Assembly: GCA_002050435.1 (NCBI GenBank)
Contig: MWYV01000005.1
Location: 1 to 35,103, forward strand
Source: Chitinophagales bacterium 33-2
GTDB taxonomy: Bacteria; Bacteroidota; Bacteroidia; Chitinophagales; Chitinophagaceae
Length of the DNA: 35,103 bases
Direction: 5' to 3'
Below are positions 8,018 to 16,939 of the stretch, one piece after another (position 1 is the stretch's first letter; the number at the start of each line of letters is the position of its first letter). Both the position numbers and the translations under genes were made by a program. The notes under the pieces are model-generated. The model did not search any database and was not told where the DNA came from. It was given only the letters and a program-made list of their open reading frames with translations.

Positions 8018-11000
8018 TTAAAATAAAGCCCTGATCGCAGCCCTTCCTACATGTATGGTTCTGGTATCACCCGGCTTGCGGCCTTCATACTGCAGATTGA
8101 GCTCGAGGTTATTCATCAGACGCTTTGTAAGATCTACAGACCATAAGAAATTTTTTCCAGGCAATAGACCATTCAGCATAATATAACTTACCGTGGTGTT
8201 TGCAGGATGATCATAACGGATATTATTATACGTAAATCTGGTTACAATGGAACTGTTTTGCAGCACATTGTATTTTGATTCTACATTAACGGAATTGGAA
8301 ACAGAAGTTTCGCCCCCGTATTTTGCATCATTATTCTTTGTTTCGATTTTATAACTGGTTTGTAACCTGAAAACGGTACCGCGAACGAAACTTATTTTTG
8401 GTTCCGCACTATAAATATCCAGTTCGTAATTACGGTTGTCAAAGCCAGGTGTATACAAACCATTAAGACCTTTTTTTGCATTCAGGTCGAAGGTGAGGGA
8501 ACTGCTGATGTTATACCGCAGCCGCGTGATCCAGTCGGTTAACTTACGACTCTCATATCCATAGGTCAATAAAGCTTTTCCTGAGTTCTGCAGGTTACTG
8601 AAATCAATGCCCCACTTATTTGAAAAGCGGTTAAATGAAATGGTGTTAAGGAAAGAAGTATTCATGGTGAGCAAAGCAGTATCGGTAATAGCCAGCCTGA
8701 AAGGATCAAATTCAAAATCACCTTTTGAAATAGATTTCCTGTTGCGTTGCATGGAGGTTTGGAATGTGAATCTTGATAGAAGATCCTGAAATTTGCCCAG
8801 GCCACTTCCCTTCAATACCGCGCGGGGGTTTAAAGTAAAGCTGTAATTGAGTGTGATATAATTGGCTTTGGTGAACTGGTTGGTAGGAATAAAGATCCTG
8901 ATGAATTTTGCCTGGTCCTGGAAGAGGGCGATCTCAAATTCATTCAATTGCTGAATGCCATCACCATTGTAATCGTTCCAGGTAAACTCACCCTGTCCCG
9001 CAGGCACTTCCAGGTAAGCAAAATCCCTGCGCTGCTCCTGCCCTGTTCCTAGTTCATACAAAACATTTCCGCCCAGCAATCCTTTCCATTCATTCACCAG
9101 GTATTCAGCCCTGCCTAGTATGGTATTGTCATTGCTTTGCTTTGAAAGTTGTGGTTCGATCACTTTTAAAATACGATAAGTACCATTGAATAAAAACTGG
9201 TGTTTTTCACTTTTTAATATTTCAGCCTGGAAATTATAATTATAACTTCTGTCGCCTTTTTTCAACTCCTGTTTTGTTGGATATTGATCTGCTCTTGTAA
9301 AAAAGGTAAATCCGAACCGGTTCTTTTTAGTTTCATCAGTTTTTACATAAGCTGAATAAGTGTCGAAAGAAAAGCTTTGAAAATTGAGTGAATCATTTTT
9401 ATGATCCCTGATCTCATTGCGCTCCAGTGCATACCTGAAACCGATACGCATCATCGCCATTGTTTTTAATTGCTTGTTGATATCAACAACAGGCCTCAGG
9501 TATAAACCTTTGTCCAAACGATTATTGAATTTGGTTGCAAGAAACTGGTTATTAAAATTCCAGCCAGAAAGATTTCCCTTATGCTGCACCAGGTTCTGAT
9601 AACCTGCATAATTATCAGACCGCTGGTAGGTCATGAACTGGTAGGACAAAGAATGGTTGTTTTTGTCTTTTAACTGTGTTGACAGCCGGAGTATATTTTC
9701 TGTAGCCTGGTTGAGCAAAATTGGCAGCCCCCATTCCCTACTGAATTCTACATACCGAAGCCTTTCCAGTGGCCTGTATTTTTTCTGCACATATTCATAA
9801 TCCACATTGGATATCAGTTCCAGTTTTTTACTGCTGTTCACCGGTATTGTATTCAGGTATTGAATCCGGGTCGCCATTCCCCTGTCATCACCACCATCTT
9901 TTGAAGAAAATGTATTGACATCATAATTACTCAGGGCCACTTCAGCTTTTACAAGATTGTTTTTATTTACCTGGTATTCGGATCCCAGGGTAAGTAACTG
10001 TTGCTTTTTGGGAGTAACCAGGATCATTACGGGTTCATACTGACCTTGGGGAATTCCATTCACCGGTTCCACGTATTTAAAAACCCTTCCATTGGCGCCA
10101 TTAAAATCAGGAATATAGTTACCCCTTCCTGGTCCGACATCTGAAAAGGAAAGCGCAAAGCGCGCCGCTGCGGGATCAACTGAATACCTGTAAAATGAAT
10201 CTACCAAAGGCCCTGACGTGTACAATTTTTCATAAAGAATTTTGTTGGAAGAAAAACTGTCTTCGAATGCTGTGGGATAAAAAGCTTTTGAAATACTGTC
10301 ACCCAGGTTGAAAAGAAATTGTTTCTGGCCTGCATCCAGCGTCTGGTTGATCTGCGAATTTTTTGCATCACTGTTATTGAATGCGCCAAATTTTAATTTG
10401 AGGTTATTGTTCACTGATAGTTCCTGGTAGAGATAAAGGTTGGCATTAAGGAAATTTCTTTCTGCATATTCAAATTCGATTTGGATGCGTGAATCTTTGG
10501 TGATCATCCTGCGCGGCATAAAACTTACTTCCGCCGTATTGTAATTAATAATGTAATCCTGGTCTTCGCCGCGTTGCAGCAGTTCACCATCTATAAACAC
10601 TCTTTCTGTATTGGCGAGCACTATAAAAAAGAATTCATTATTGGCACCTGTAAGCCTGTATGGCCCCTGGTTGCCTTCCAGTCCCATAAATACATTCCTG
10701 GTGAATTTTCCTTTTGCTATTGATCCGCTGACCAGTGTGGTCGATTGCACCGAAGACGAAAGCGCTGTAGTGGTCTGAAAAGAAATTCCCTGCAGCCTTT
10801 TATAAAAATTTAAAAAATAAAGATTGTTCTGACGAATGTCGATATCACCAAGATTCAATTGCCAGTTCTTTTTTTTGAACTGAAGAAAGATCTGGTCAAA
10901 TTCATTCAATTGCTGTGTTGTACCATCCGGCTGTATGGGAAGATTGTTATCCGTTAATGCCACTGCAATTTCAATGCTGTCTTTTAACATTCCATTCAAC

Positions 11001-11497
11001 TGCAACTGCACGGATGAATTGACCACTGCATCCTGGTTGTTTCCAAACGACAACGACCTTCCGAAACTTCCGTTTGATTGAATATTGCCAAAGTCAAACA
11101 AGCCCTTGCTGCCTGCATCTTCATTTGTATTGAATACAAAGGGTGCCGCATAAAAATTGTTCATGACACTGTCGTAATTGATTCTTCGTGCTACTGCATT
11201 GAACCGGAAAGGAAATACCCGGTACGAAAGCGTAACCATTTCAACAGGAGGTTTGACAATCCAAATGAGTATTGCATTGATTGGATCAAGAATATACCGG
11301 CTGCTGTCCACGCCCTCTATTCTGAATGTTCCAGGTATGATGCTTAGGGAATCAAGGAAAAGGCTGTCCGGTAAAGAACTGATTGTTTTGATCCTGAGGT
11401 TTGACGCGGGATGCTCCTGCACGGGTTCCTGGGTTCTTCCGGCAAAAGAAAAAACAAACAGCGATCCCATGAGCAGTATAAGGCGCAGCAGCTTCAA
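8018..11497 (-). CDS. Large exported, probably outer-membrane beta-barrel protein of unknown function
   Basis: 1159 residues. The frame upstream is closed by a TGA, and the start giving a normal signal peptide is TTG at 11497 (MKLLRLILLMGSLFVFSFAG, cleavage expected near residue 22); the first ATG, ten codons in, would remove the positively charged n-region. The protein is rich in alternating aromatic/polar beta-strand patterns, lacks Cys-rich or enzymatic motifs, and ends RALF, a terminal Phe as in outer-membrane barrels. A segment at about residues 310-345 (DYIINYNTAEVSFMPRRMI) looks like a short beta domain repeated in other large Bacteroidota surface proteins. I do not recognise a named family. 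It seems to be a single gene. Surface structure, secretion or adhesion roles are all possible. Confidence 0.8.
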   Translation of the reverse strand: MKLLRLILLMGSLFVFSFAGRTQEPVQEHPASNLRIKTISSLPDSLFLDSLSIIPGTFRIEGVDSSRYILDPINAILIWIVKPPVEMVTLSYRVFPFRFNAVARRINYDSVMNNFYAAPFVFNTNEDAGSKGLFDFGNIQSNGSFGRSLSFGNNQDAVVNSSVQLQLNGMLKDSIEIAVALTDNNLPIQPDGTTQQLNEFDQIFLQFKKKNWQLNLGDIDIRQNNLYFLNFYKRLQGISFQTTTALSSSVQSTTLVSGSIAKGKFTRNVFMGLEGNQGPYRLTGANNEFFFIVLANTERVFIDGELLQRGEDQDYIINYNTAEVSFMPRRMITKDSRIQIEFEYAERNFLNANLYLYQELSVNNNLKLKFGAFNNSDAKNSQINQTLDAGQKQFLFNLGDSISKAFYPTAFEDSFSSNKILYEKLYTSGPLVDSFYRYSVDPAAARFALSFSDVGPGRGNYIPDFNGANGRVFKYVEPVNGIPQGQYEPVMILVTPKKQQLLTLGSEYQVNKNNLVKAEVALSNYDVNTFSSKDGGDDRGMATRIQYLNTIPVNSSKKLELISNVDYEYVQKKYRPLERLRYVEFSREWGLPILLNQATENILRLSTQLKDKNNHSLSYQFMTYQRSDNYAGYQNLVQHKGNLSGWNFNNQFLATKFNNRLDKGLYLRPVVDINKQLKTMAMMRIGFRYALERNEIRDHKNDSLNFQSFSFDTYSAYVKTDETKKNRFGFTFFTRADQYPTKQELKKGDRSYNYNFQAEILKSEKHQFLFNGTYRILKVIEPQLSKQSNDNTILGRAEYLVNEWKGLLGGNVLYELGTGQEQRRDFAYLEVPAGQGEFTWNDYNGDGIQQLNEFEIALFQDQAKFIRIFIPTNQFTKANYITLNYSFTLNPRAVLKGSGLGKFQDLLSRFTFQTSMQRNRKSISKGDFEFDPFRLAITDTALLTMNTSFLNTISFNRFSNKWGIDFSNLQNSGKALLTYGYESRKLTDWITRLRYNISSSLTFDLNAKKGLNGLYTPGFDNRNYELDIYSAEPKISFVRGTVFRLQTSYKIETKNNDAKYGGETSVSNSVNVESKYNVLQNSSIVTRFTYNNIRYDHPANTTVSYIMLNGLLPGKNFLWSVDLTKRLMNNLELNLQYEGRKPGDTRTIHVGRAAIRALF

Positions 11498-11517
11498 ACA
11501 ATAGGTTTTTCAGGCAT
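11494..11517 (-). other. Eight-codon upstream ORF overlapping the TTG start of the large barrel gene
   Basis: On the minus strand an ATG at 11517 opens a 7-residue frame (MPEKPIV) whose TGA stop (11496-11494) overlaps the TTG start codon at 11497-11495 in the sequence TTGA. Such overlaps can couple translation of a weak start to the upstream frame. No ribosome binding site is evident for either. It could be chance, since the frame is very short. Confidence 0.25.
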
Positions 11518-11623
11518 GGTAAAATTGCCAATTTTTAACGTGTAAAAGGAGGAATAATTGTAAAATGAGGGCTTCTATCATCAAAACACAATAAAAACTT
11601 CTTTTCAATGCCTTTTTTAAAGG

Positions 11624-11653
11624 AAAAGCCGGAACAATTCGTATCCGGCTTTT
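11624..11653 (-). terminator. Terminator of the sdhCAB operon
   Basis: Perfect 10-bp stem AAAAGCCGGA / TCCGGCTTTT (11624-11633 with 11644-11653), 10-base loop, 40 bases after the sdhB stop. Flanking T/A runs on both sides make it usable from either strand, but only the sdh operon runs into it. Confidence 0.8.
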
Positions 11654-11692
11654 TAATTAACCTATGTGAGATTATCAGTAACCCATTAAAAA

Positions 11693-12457
11693 TTATTTAT
11701 CAGCAGACAAACCAGCGGTCAGGTAGTCTTTATGCATTCGTGAAATATTGGTGATGGAGATCTCTTTTGGACAAACAGCCTCGCACGCACCGGTAAATGT
11801 GCAACTCCCGAATTGTTCCTTGTCCATTTGTGCCACCATACTTAAAACGCGGTTCTTTCTTTCAGGCTGGCCCTGGGGTAAAAGGGCAAGATGGGCTATT
11901 TTGGCTGAAACATATAAAGAAGCAGAAGCGTTTTTACACGCTGCCACACAGGCGCCACAGGAAATGCAGGCCGCAGCAGCAAATGAAGCATCCGCTTTAT
12001 CCTTTTCTACAGGAAGTGTATTACCATCAACAGCATTCCCTGTGTTGATCGATATAAACCCACCTGCCTGGATGATGCGGTCGAAAGCAGTACGATCTGT
12101 AACAAGATCCTTGATCACCGGGAAACCTTTCGCTCTCCAGGGTTCAACAACGATGGTATCCCCATCTTTAAATGCACGCATGTGCAACTGGCAGGTTGTG
12201 GTTGCATGCCATGGACCATGCGGACGGCCATTAATATGCATCGAACACATTCCACAAATACCTTCACGGCAATCATGGTCAAATGCGATCGGATCAATGC
12301 CTTCTCCAATCAGTCTTTCATTTAAAACATCGAACATTTCAAGGAACGACATCTCTGAGGAGATCTCTTTTACCTCAAAGGTTTCAAACCTTCCTTCAGT
12401 GTTCTGATTTGACTGGCGCCATACTTTCAGCGTCAGATTCATATTATAATGTTCCAT
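11693..12457 (-). CDS. sdhB: Succinate dehydrogenase/fumarate reductase iron-sulfur subunit
   Basis: 254 residues from ATG at 12457 (a second ATG, MNLTL, lies five codons in). Carries electrons from the flavoprotein to the quinone site. The [2Fe-2S] ligands are Cys63, Cys68, Cys71 and Cys89 (CREGICGMC ... C). A ferredoxin-like cluster motif is [11 protein letters not shown] (Cys164, 167, 170, 174). The third set is [12 protein letters not shown] (Cys219, 225, 229). All ligand positions are present. The spacing and the sequence [13 protein letters not shown] are typical of the Bacteroidota/epsilon-type complex that works with a single cytochrome b subunit. It is the last gene of sdhC-sdhA-sdhB, 119 bases after sdhA, and is followed by a terminator. 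Identification is secure. Confidence 0.97.
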   Translation of the reverse strand: MEHYNMNLTLKVWRQSNQNTEGRFETFEVKEISSEMSFLEMFDVLNERLIGEGIDPIAFDHDCREGICGMCSMHINGRPHGPWHATTTCQLHMRAFKDGDTIVVEPWRAKGFPVIKDLVTDRTAFDRIIQAGGFISINTGNAVDGNTLPVEKDKADASFAAAACISCGACVAACKNASASLYVSAKIAHLALLPQGQPERKNRVLSMVAQMDKEQFGSCTFTGACEAVCPKEISITNISRMHKDYLTAGLSADK

Positions 12458-12546
12458 AGTTCAATTTATCATCCGGAAGCACCCGCAAAATTTTTTTCAA
12501 TTCCATCCAGCGGATTTTTCCAATTCATGTTGAAATCATTCATAGT

Positions 12547-12564
12547 ATGGTTTAGCAAAACCAT
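12547..12564 (-). other. Intercistronic hairpin between sdhA and sdhB
   Basis: ATGGTTT / AAACCAT (12547-12553 with 12558-12564), loop AGCA, 13 bases downstream of the sdhA stop. No T-run follows on the minus strand, so it does not look like a terminator; it could mark a processing or mRNA-stability site in the 119-base gap. Confidence 0.4.
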
Positions 12565-12576
12565 CAAACGAAATGT

Positions 12577-14550
12577 TTACTTATACACCCGTTGACTTGG
12601 TTTTACAACATCATACTCCAGCACTTCTTTCTCCAACTCCCAATTTACACCAGGCTTGAACGCCCAGTTGGATACATACATGAAATCTTCATCATGACGC
12701 AGCGCTTCTCCTTCCTCAGTTTGGTGTTCCTCGCGGAAATGACCACCGCAACTTTCTTCTCTTTGTAAAGCATCGATGCACATCAACTCGCCCAGTTCCA
12801 TGAAATCTGCAACGCGGTTGGCTTTATCCAGTTCGGGGTTGAATTCATTAATCTTTCCGGGTACGCGGATATCACTCCAGAAAATTGCTCTTAATTCCCT
12901 GATTTCCTGGATCGCTTCCCTGAGACCCTGGGCATTGCGCTCCATACCACATTTGTCCCACATGATTTTACCCAGGCGTTTGTGCAAACTTTCCACGGTT
13001 TGCGAACCCTGGATGCTCATTAATTTATTGATCCTGTCGCTCACTTCTTTTTCAGCTTCAACAAATGCAGGATGATCTGTTGAAATGGGCTTCACACTAA
13101 TTTCATCAGACAGGTAATTTCCAATGGTGTAGGGGATCACAAAATAACCATCAGCAAGTCCCTGCATTAATGCAGAAGCACCCAGCCTGTTAGCACCATG
13201 ATCAGAAAAATTACATTCACCAAGTGCATACAAACCAGGAATGGAGGTCATCAATTCATAATCCACCCACAACCCTCCCATGGTATAATGCACGGCAGGG
13301 TAAATGCGCATCGGGATCTCGTATGGATTTTCACCGGTGATCTTTTCATACATGTCGAAAAGATTACCGTATTTTTCTTTTACTACTTCTCTTCCCAACG
13401 CAGTTATTTTTTCTGTATCCGCATCGGGTATACTTCTTTTACTTGCTTCGATCAATCCATAGCGGTGTATCGCGGCAGTGTAATCCAGGTAAACGGCCTG
13501 CTTTGATGTGCCGACACCATAACCTGCATCGCATCTTTCTTTTGCTGCTCTTGATGCTACATCACGGGGCACGAGGTTTCCAAATGCAGGATACCTGCGT
13601 TCCAGGTAATAATCTCTTTCTTCTTCGGGGATCTCAGATGGTTTCCTGTTATCGCTTTTAGCTTTGGGCACCCAGATCCTTCCGTCATTGCGCAAGGATT
13701 CAGACATCAATGTTAGTTTGGACTGATGATCGCCTGAAACAGGAATACAGGTTGGATGAATTTGTGTAAAACATGGATTGCCAAATAAGGCACCTTTACG
13801 GTGGGCTTTCCAGATAGCAGTTGTATTGCTTCCCATTGCATTTGTGCTCAGGTAAAACACATTACCATAACCACCGCTGCATAAAAGTACAGCATGAGCA
13901 AAATGTCTTTCCAGTTCTCCGGTTACCAGGTTACGTGCAATGATCCCGCGGGCCTTGCCATCGACCATTACGATCTCCAGCATTTCATGTCTGGAATATT
14001 GTTTTACGGTTCCCAGTGCGATCTGCCTTTCCTGCGACTGGTAAGCACCGATCAGTAATTGTTGCCCTGTTTGTCCGGCTGCATAAAATGTTCTTTGCAC
14101 CTGGGTTCCTCCAAAGGAACGGTTACTGAGCAAACCACCGTACTCCCGTGCAAAAGGAACGCCCTGTGCCACGCACTGGTCAATGATGTTGGTGCTCACT
14201 TCTGCAAGCCTGTGCACATTTGCTTCGCGGGAGCGGTAGTCGCCGCCTTTAATGGTATCGTAAAATAAACGGTAAACAGAATCACCGTCGTTTTGATAAT
14301 TCTTTGCTGCGTTGATGCCACCCTGGGCTGCGATGGAATGCGCACGGCGGGGCGAATCCTGGAAGCAAAATGCTTTTACTTTATAACCCAGTTCACCAAG
14401 TGTGGCGGCGGCGGATGCGCCGGCCAGGCCCGTACCCACCACAATGATCTCCAGTTTTCTTTTGTTTGCCGGATTCACCAGTTTTACATGCCCTTTATAA
14501 TCTGTCCATTTTTTTTCAAGGGACCCGGGGGGAATTTTTGCATCAAGCAT
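12577..14550 (-). CDS. sdhA: Succinate dehydrogenase/fumarate reductase flavoprotein subunit
   Basis: 657 residues from the ATG at 14550 ([10 protein letters not shown]). The frame stays open 20 codons further up to 14610, but that extension (Cys-rich, unlike any SdhA) is unlikely to be translated. The Rossmann FAD motif is [12 protein letters not shown] (residues 37-48). [11 protein letters not shown] contains His71, the probable covalent FAD attachment site. HPTCIPVSG and the MGGLWVDYE / [20 protein letters not shown] blocks are the substrate and capping-domain signatures. It oxidises succinate to fumarate at the cytoplasmic face of the inner membrane, feeding menaquinone. It lies 137 bases after sdhC and 119 bases before sdhB; all three genes share one promoter and terminator by appearance. 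Identification is secure. Confidence 0.97.
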   Translation of the reverse strand: MLDAKIPPGSLEKKWTDYKGHVKLVNPANKRKLEIIVVGTGLAGASAAATLGELGYKVKAFCFQDSPRRAHSIAAQGGINAAKNYQNDGDSVYRLFYDTIKGGDYRSREANVHRLAEVSTNIIDQCVAQGVPFAREYGGLLSNRSFGGTQVQRTFYAAGQTGQQLLIGAYQSQERQIALGTVKQYSRHEMLEIVMVDGKARGIIARNLVTGELERHFAHAVLLCSGGYGNVFYLSTNAMGSNTTAIWKAHRKGALFGNPCFTQIHPTCIPVSGDHQSKLTLMSESLRNDGRIWVPKAKSDNRKPSEIPEEERDYYLERRYPAFGNLVPRDVASRAAKERCDAGYGVGTSKQAVYLDYTAAIHRYGLIEASKRSIPDADTEKITALGREVVKEKYGNLFDMYEKITGENPYEIPMRIYPAVHYTMGGLWVDYELMTSIPGLYALGECNFSDHGANRLGASALMQGLADGYFVIPYTIGNYLSDEISVKPISTDHPAFVEAEKEVSDRINKLMSIQGSQTVESLHKRLGKIMWDKCGMERNAQGLREAIQEIRELRAIFWSDIRVPGKINEFNPELDKANRVADFMELGELMCIDALQREESCGGHFREEHQTEEGEALRHDEDFMYVSNWAFKPGVNWELEKEVLEYDVVKPSQRVYK

Positions 14551-14687
14551 AAAACAAATTTCTGATTTAGGTATTGCTGATGCTGATCTGCAAATAATGC
14601 ATGTCGGCACCAGTAATATTTGTTATCATCTTAGCGCTTCGGCCAACGCTTTTTAAGTCAGCCTCCGCAGGAATTTTTGGTCAAAGA

Positions 14688-15401
14688 TCAATAAGGCGTT
14701 ACCCAGTTAAAATACATGCTCACGGGCATCAATGCAAACAACAGGCAAATCAGGATGGTAAAACTATAACCCATGCTTTGCAGCATGGATAAATATTTTT
14801 TATTGTGAACACCCATCGTTCTGAATGCACTGTGAAAGCCATGAAATAAATGAAAGGCCAGTGAGATCACACCTGCCAGGTAAAGAATAACGATCAGGGG
14901 TTCCTGGAACACATCATACATTCTTAAAAAAAGATTGTGTGTTTCGGTAAAACCATAAGTAGCCGGCTCCAGGTCGTGGGTGATCCTTGATGGCACCCAG
15001 AAATGGGCAACGTGCATGATGAGGAATAAAAGGATCAGTGTGCCCAGTAAGGCCATGCTCCTGCTGTACCACTTGCTGCCCCTGTTCCCAAGAGATTTTG
15101 CATAATCGCTTCCTCTGCGTTTTCTGTTCTGCAGTTCTACCATATAACCCTGGATAATATGCAGAATGATTCCGGCAAAAAGTCCGATCTCCATGATCCG
15201 GATCACCAGCGATGCACCCATGAAGTGGGCAGCCCTGTTAAACATGGAACCATTATCAGCAGGGTCAAATATCGAAAGATCATAAAATATGGTAGCGTTT
15301 AAACTAACGTGAACGGTCAGGAAAGAGATCAGAAATAAACCCGTCAGCGCCATCACTATTTTCCTACCAACAGCGGATGTAAAGAATTGTGACCATTTCA
15401 T
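14688..15401 (-). CDS. sdhC: Succinate dehydrogenase cytochrome b subunit (b558 type)
   Basis: 237 residues from ATG at 15401; the frame also has a TTG two codons upstream (15407), less likely. Five membrane segments are apparent (about residues 14-36, 62-86, 115-135, 165-190, 210-230). Histidines placed in or at the edge of helices (His31, His81, His130, His184) are the likely ligands for two haems b, as in the single-subunit anchors that fuse the roles of SdhC and SdhD. GRKIVMALTGLFLISFLTVH is the characteristic first helix. It anchors SdhAB and holds the quinone site. First gene of the operon; a strong -7 element lies 33 bases upstream. Identification is secure. Confidence 0.95.
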   Translation of the reverse strand: MKWSQFFTSAVGRKIVMALTGLFLISFLTVHVSLNATIFYDLSIFDPADNGSMFNRAAHFMGASLVIRIMEIGLFAGIILHIIQGYMVELQNRKRRGSDYAKSLGNRGSKWYSRSMALLGTLILLFLIMHVAHFWVPSRITHDLEPATYGFTETHNLFLRMYDVFQEPLIVILYLAGVISLAFHLFHGFHSAFRTMGVHNKKYLSMLQSMGYSFTILICLLFALMPVSMYFNWVTPY

Positions 15402-15433
15402 AATCAATCAGAAAGGGGTTGAAAAATTTAGCG

Positions 15434-15467
15434 CAAAGGTAAGCCCCGATAGCAATATTCATACAAT
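15434..15467 (-). promoter_or_regulatory. Candidate promoter of the sdhCAB operon
   Basis: On the minus strand TACCTTTG (plus 15434-15441) matches TAnnTTTG exactly, with ATTG (plus 15464-15467) 22 bases upstream as a near -33 element. It sits 33 bases before the sdhC ATG, a suitable leader length. Confidence 0.55.
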
Positions 15468-15480
15468 ATTTTAGCTTCGC

Positions 15481-16047
15481 TTACAGGGGCAACCGTCGAT
15501 TGAGTTCTTCATCTATTTTTTTGAACAAATGGAAGGGCTTATAGGTTCGCCAGTTGGAGAGCTCCATCAGTTCAACATAATAATTCAACCGGGCTTTTTT
15601 AAAATCATACTGGGTAGGTTCCGGCATGTTGATGCAAACCACCCAGCCATTATCATCAGATACTTCTTCATACCATTCCTCGTAATAATCCCTGTCGCCG
15701 CTATGGAAGTTCAGTACATTTTCTGCGATCAGGATAAATTTATTGATGCCTTCAAATTCAAGTTTATCAATCACATCCCGTTTTAGGGTCATGATGTCAT
15801 CTTCTATGGCGTCATTCCATTCACCAATTAATTCGATCACTGCATACCGTTCGTCGTAATCGGCCTGCAAAACTTTTAAATAGAGCGTGCGGCTGCCAAA
15901 TTCATCCCACTGCGGATGGATGTAATAATTGTAAACAGTCTGGGTGAATTCAAACTCCGAGTATTCCCGCTGGTAAAACGGAGAACGTTCATCTTCCTCA
16001 CTGACATAAATATGTCTCCAGTTATAAAAAGGTTCTATATCGTGCAC
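15481..16047 (-). CDS. Conserved-looking acidic protein of unknown function, abutting murQ
   Basis: 188 residues starting with GTG at 16047; the murQ stop TAA occupies 16050-16048, so the two genes abut with no spacer (TAA|GTG). No signal peptide, membrane segment or known motif is visible, so it is probably cytoplasmic. It is acidic and rich in aromatics (six Trp and many Tyr), with clusters such as RDYYEEWYEE (about residues 115-124), and has a pattern (LKVLQADYDERYAVIELIGEW) suggesting alternating strands and helices. I do not recognise the family. Its position suggests co-translation with MurQ and a link to amino-sugar or wall recycling, but that is inference; it could equally be a passenger. 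Coding is supported by length, codon pattern and the tight junction. Confidence 0.8.
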   Translation of the reverse strand: MHDIEPFYNWRHIYVSEEDERSPFYQREYSEFEFTQTVYNYYIHPQWDEFGSRTLYLKVLQADYDERYAVIELIGEWNDAIEDDIMTLKRDVIDKLEFEGINKFILIAENVLNFHSGDRDYYEEWYEEVSDDNGWVVCINMPEPTQYDFKKARLNYYVELMELSNWRTYKPFHLFKKIDEELNRRLPL

Positions 16048-16872
16048 TTATTCCCTGAGTTTAAAATTATTGACAGCCTTTTTCACACTGCCATGTTGCA
16101 TGAGCATTTCTTTGGCAGCTTCATAATCGGCCAGATCCAGTTTATCCATTATCATTTTCGTGCCACGGTCGATCAGCTTTTCATTGGTGAGCTGCATGTT
16201 CACCATTTTATTGTCTTCCACCCTTCCTAATAGAATCATCACTGTAGTCGAGATCATATTGAGGATGAGTTTTTGGGAAGTGCCGCTTTTCATGCGGGTG
16301 CTGCCGGTAACAAATTCGGGGCCCACTTCCACTTCAATTGGAAAGTCGGCTACATCAGTCAAAGGCGATCCCGGGTTATTTGTTATACAACCGGTTGTGA
16401 TGCCGCGTTTCTGGCATTCCTTTAAGGCACCGATCACATAGGGAGTTGTTCCACTTGCTGCGATGCCTACCACCACGTCTTTCGTGGTCACATCAAAATT
16501 TTTCAGGTCGTTCCATCCCTGGGCGGGATCATCCTCAGCGTTTTCAATGGCCTTTGTAATGGCATCATCACCACCTGCTATAACAGCAATGACGAGTCCA
16601 TAAGGAACACCAAAAGTGGGAGGACATTCACTTGCATCCACAACTGCCAGCCGGCCGGAAGTACCAGCGCCAATATAAAAAATGCGGCCACCTGCCAGCA
16701 TTTTGTCTGCAACAGCCACGATCAGTCTTTTGATCTGTGGGTTGGCCCGCTCCACTGCATCAGGAACCGTTTTATCTTCTTTGTTGATATTTGAAAGAAT
16801 CTCACTGATCGTCATTTTTTCCAAATGCCTGTATTTGCTGGGCTGCTCCGTTATTTTCTCGAATTTATTCAC
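16048..16872 (-). CDS. murQ: N-acetylmuramic acid 6-phosphate etherase
   Basis: 274 residues, a little shorter than the E. coli enzyme (298). It cleaves the lactyl ether of MurNAc-6-phosphate, giving GlcNAc-6-phosphate and D-lactate, in cytoplasmic peptidoglycan recycling. The SIS sugar-phosphate fold is seen in YIGAGTSGRLAVVDASECPP (residues 66-85). Glu82 and Glu113 stand 31 residues apart, matching the spacing of the catalytic Glu89 and Glu120 of E. coli MurQ. GSTRMKSGTSQKLILNMIST is the second conserved block. The N-terminus TEQPSKYRHLEKM is also typical. The BadF-type kinase lies 67 bases upstream and could supply the phosphorylated substrate. The 188-residue unknown abuts the stop codon. 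Identification is secure. Confidence 0.97.
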   Translation of the reverse strand: MNKFEKITEQPSKYRHLEKMTISEILSNINKEDKTVPDAVERANPQIKRLIVAVADKMLAGGRIFYIGAGTSGRLAVVDASECPPTFGVPYGLVIAVIAGGDDAITKAIENAEDDPAQGWNDLKNFDVTTKDVVVGIAASGTTPYVIGALKECQKRGITTGCITNNPGSPLTDVADFPIEVEVGPEFVTGSTRMKSGTSQKLILNMISTTVMILLGRVEDNKMVNMQLTNEKLIDRGTKMIMDKLDLADYEAAKEMLMQHGSVKKAVNNFKLRE

Positions 16873-16939
16873 CTCGTTGATTTAATGTGGAATTTATTTG
16901 ATGGATTGATGTTCTGATAATCAAAAATATTGAGTCATT

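Noticed and set aside
11748..12407. 219-codon plus-strand ORF across sdhB
   Set aside because: Antisense shadow of a fully motif-supported sdhB; no family resemblance.
14551..14610. N-terminal extension of SdhA by 20 residues
   Set aside because: Cys-rich sequence unlike any SdhA; the ATG at 14550 gives a normal N-terminus.
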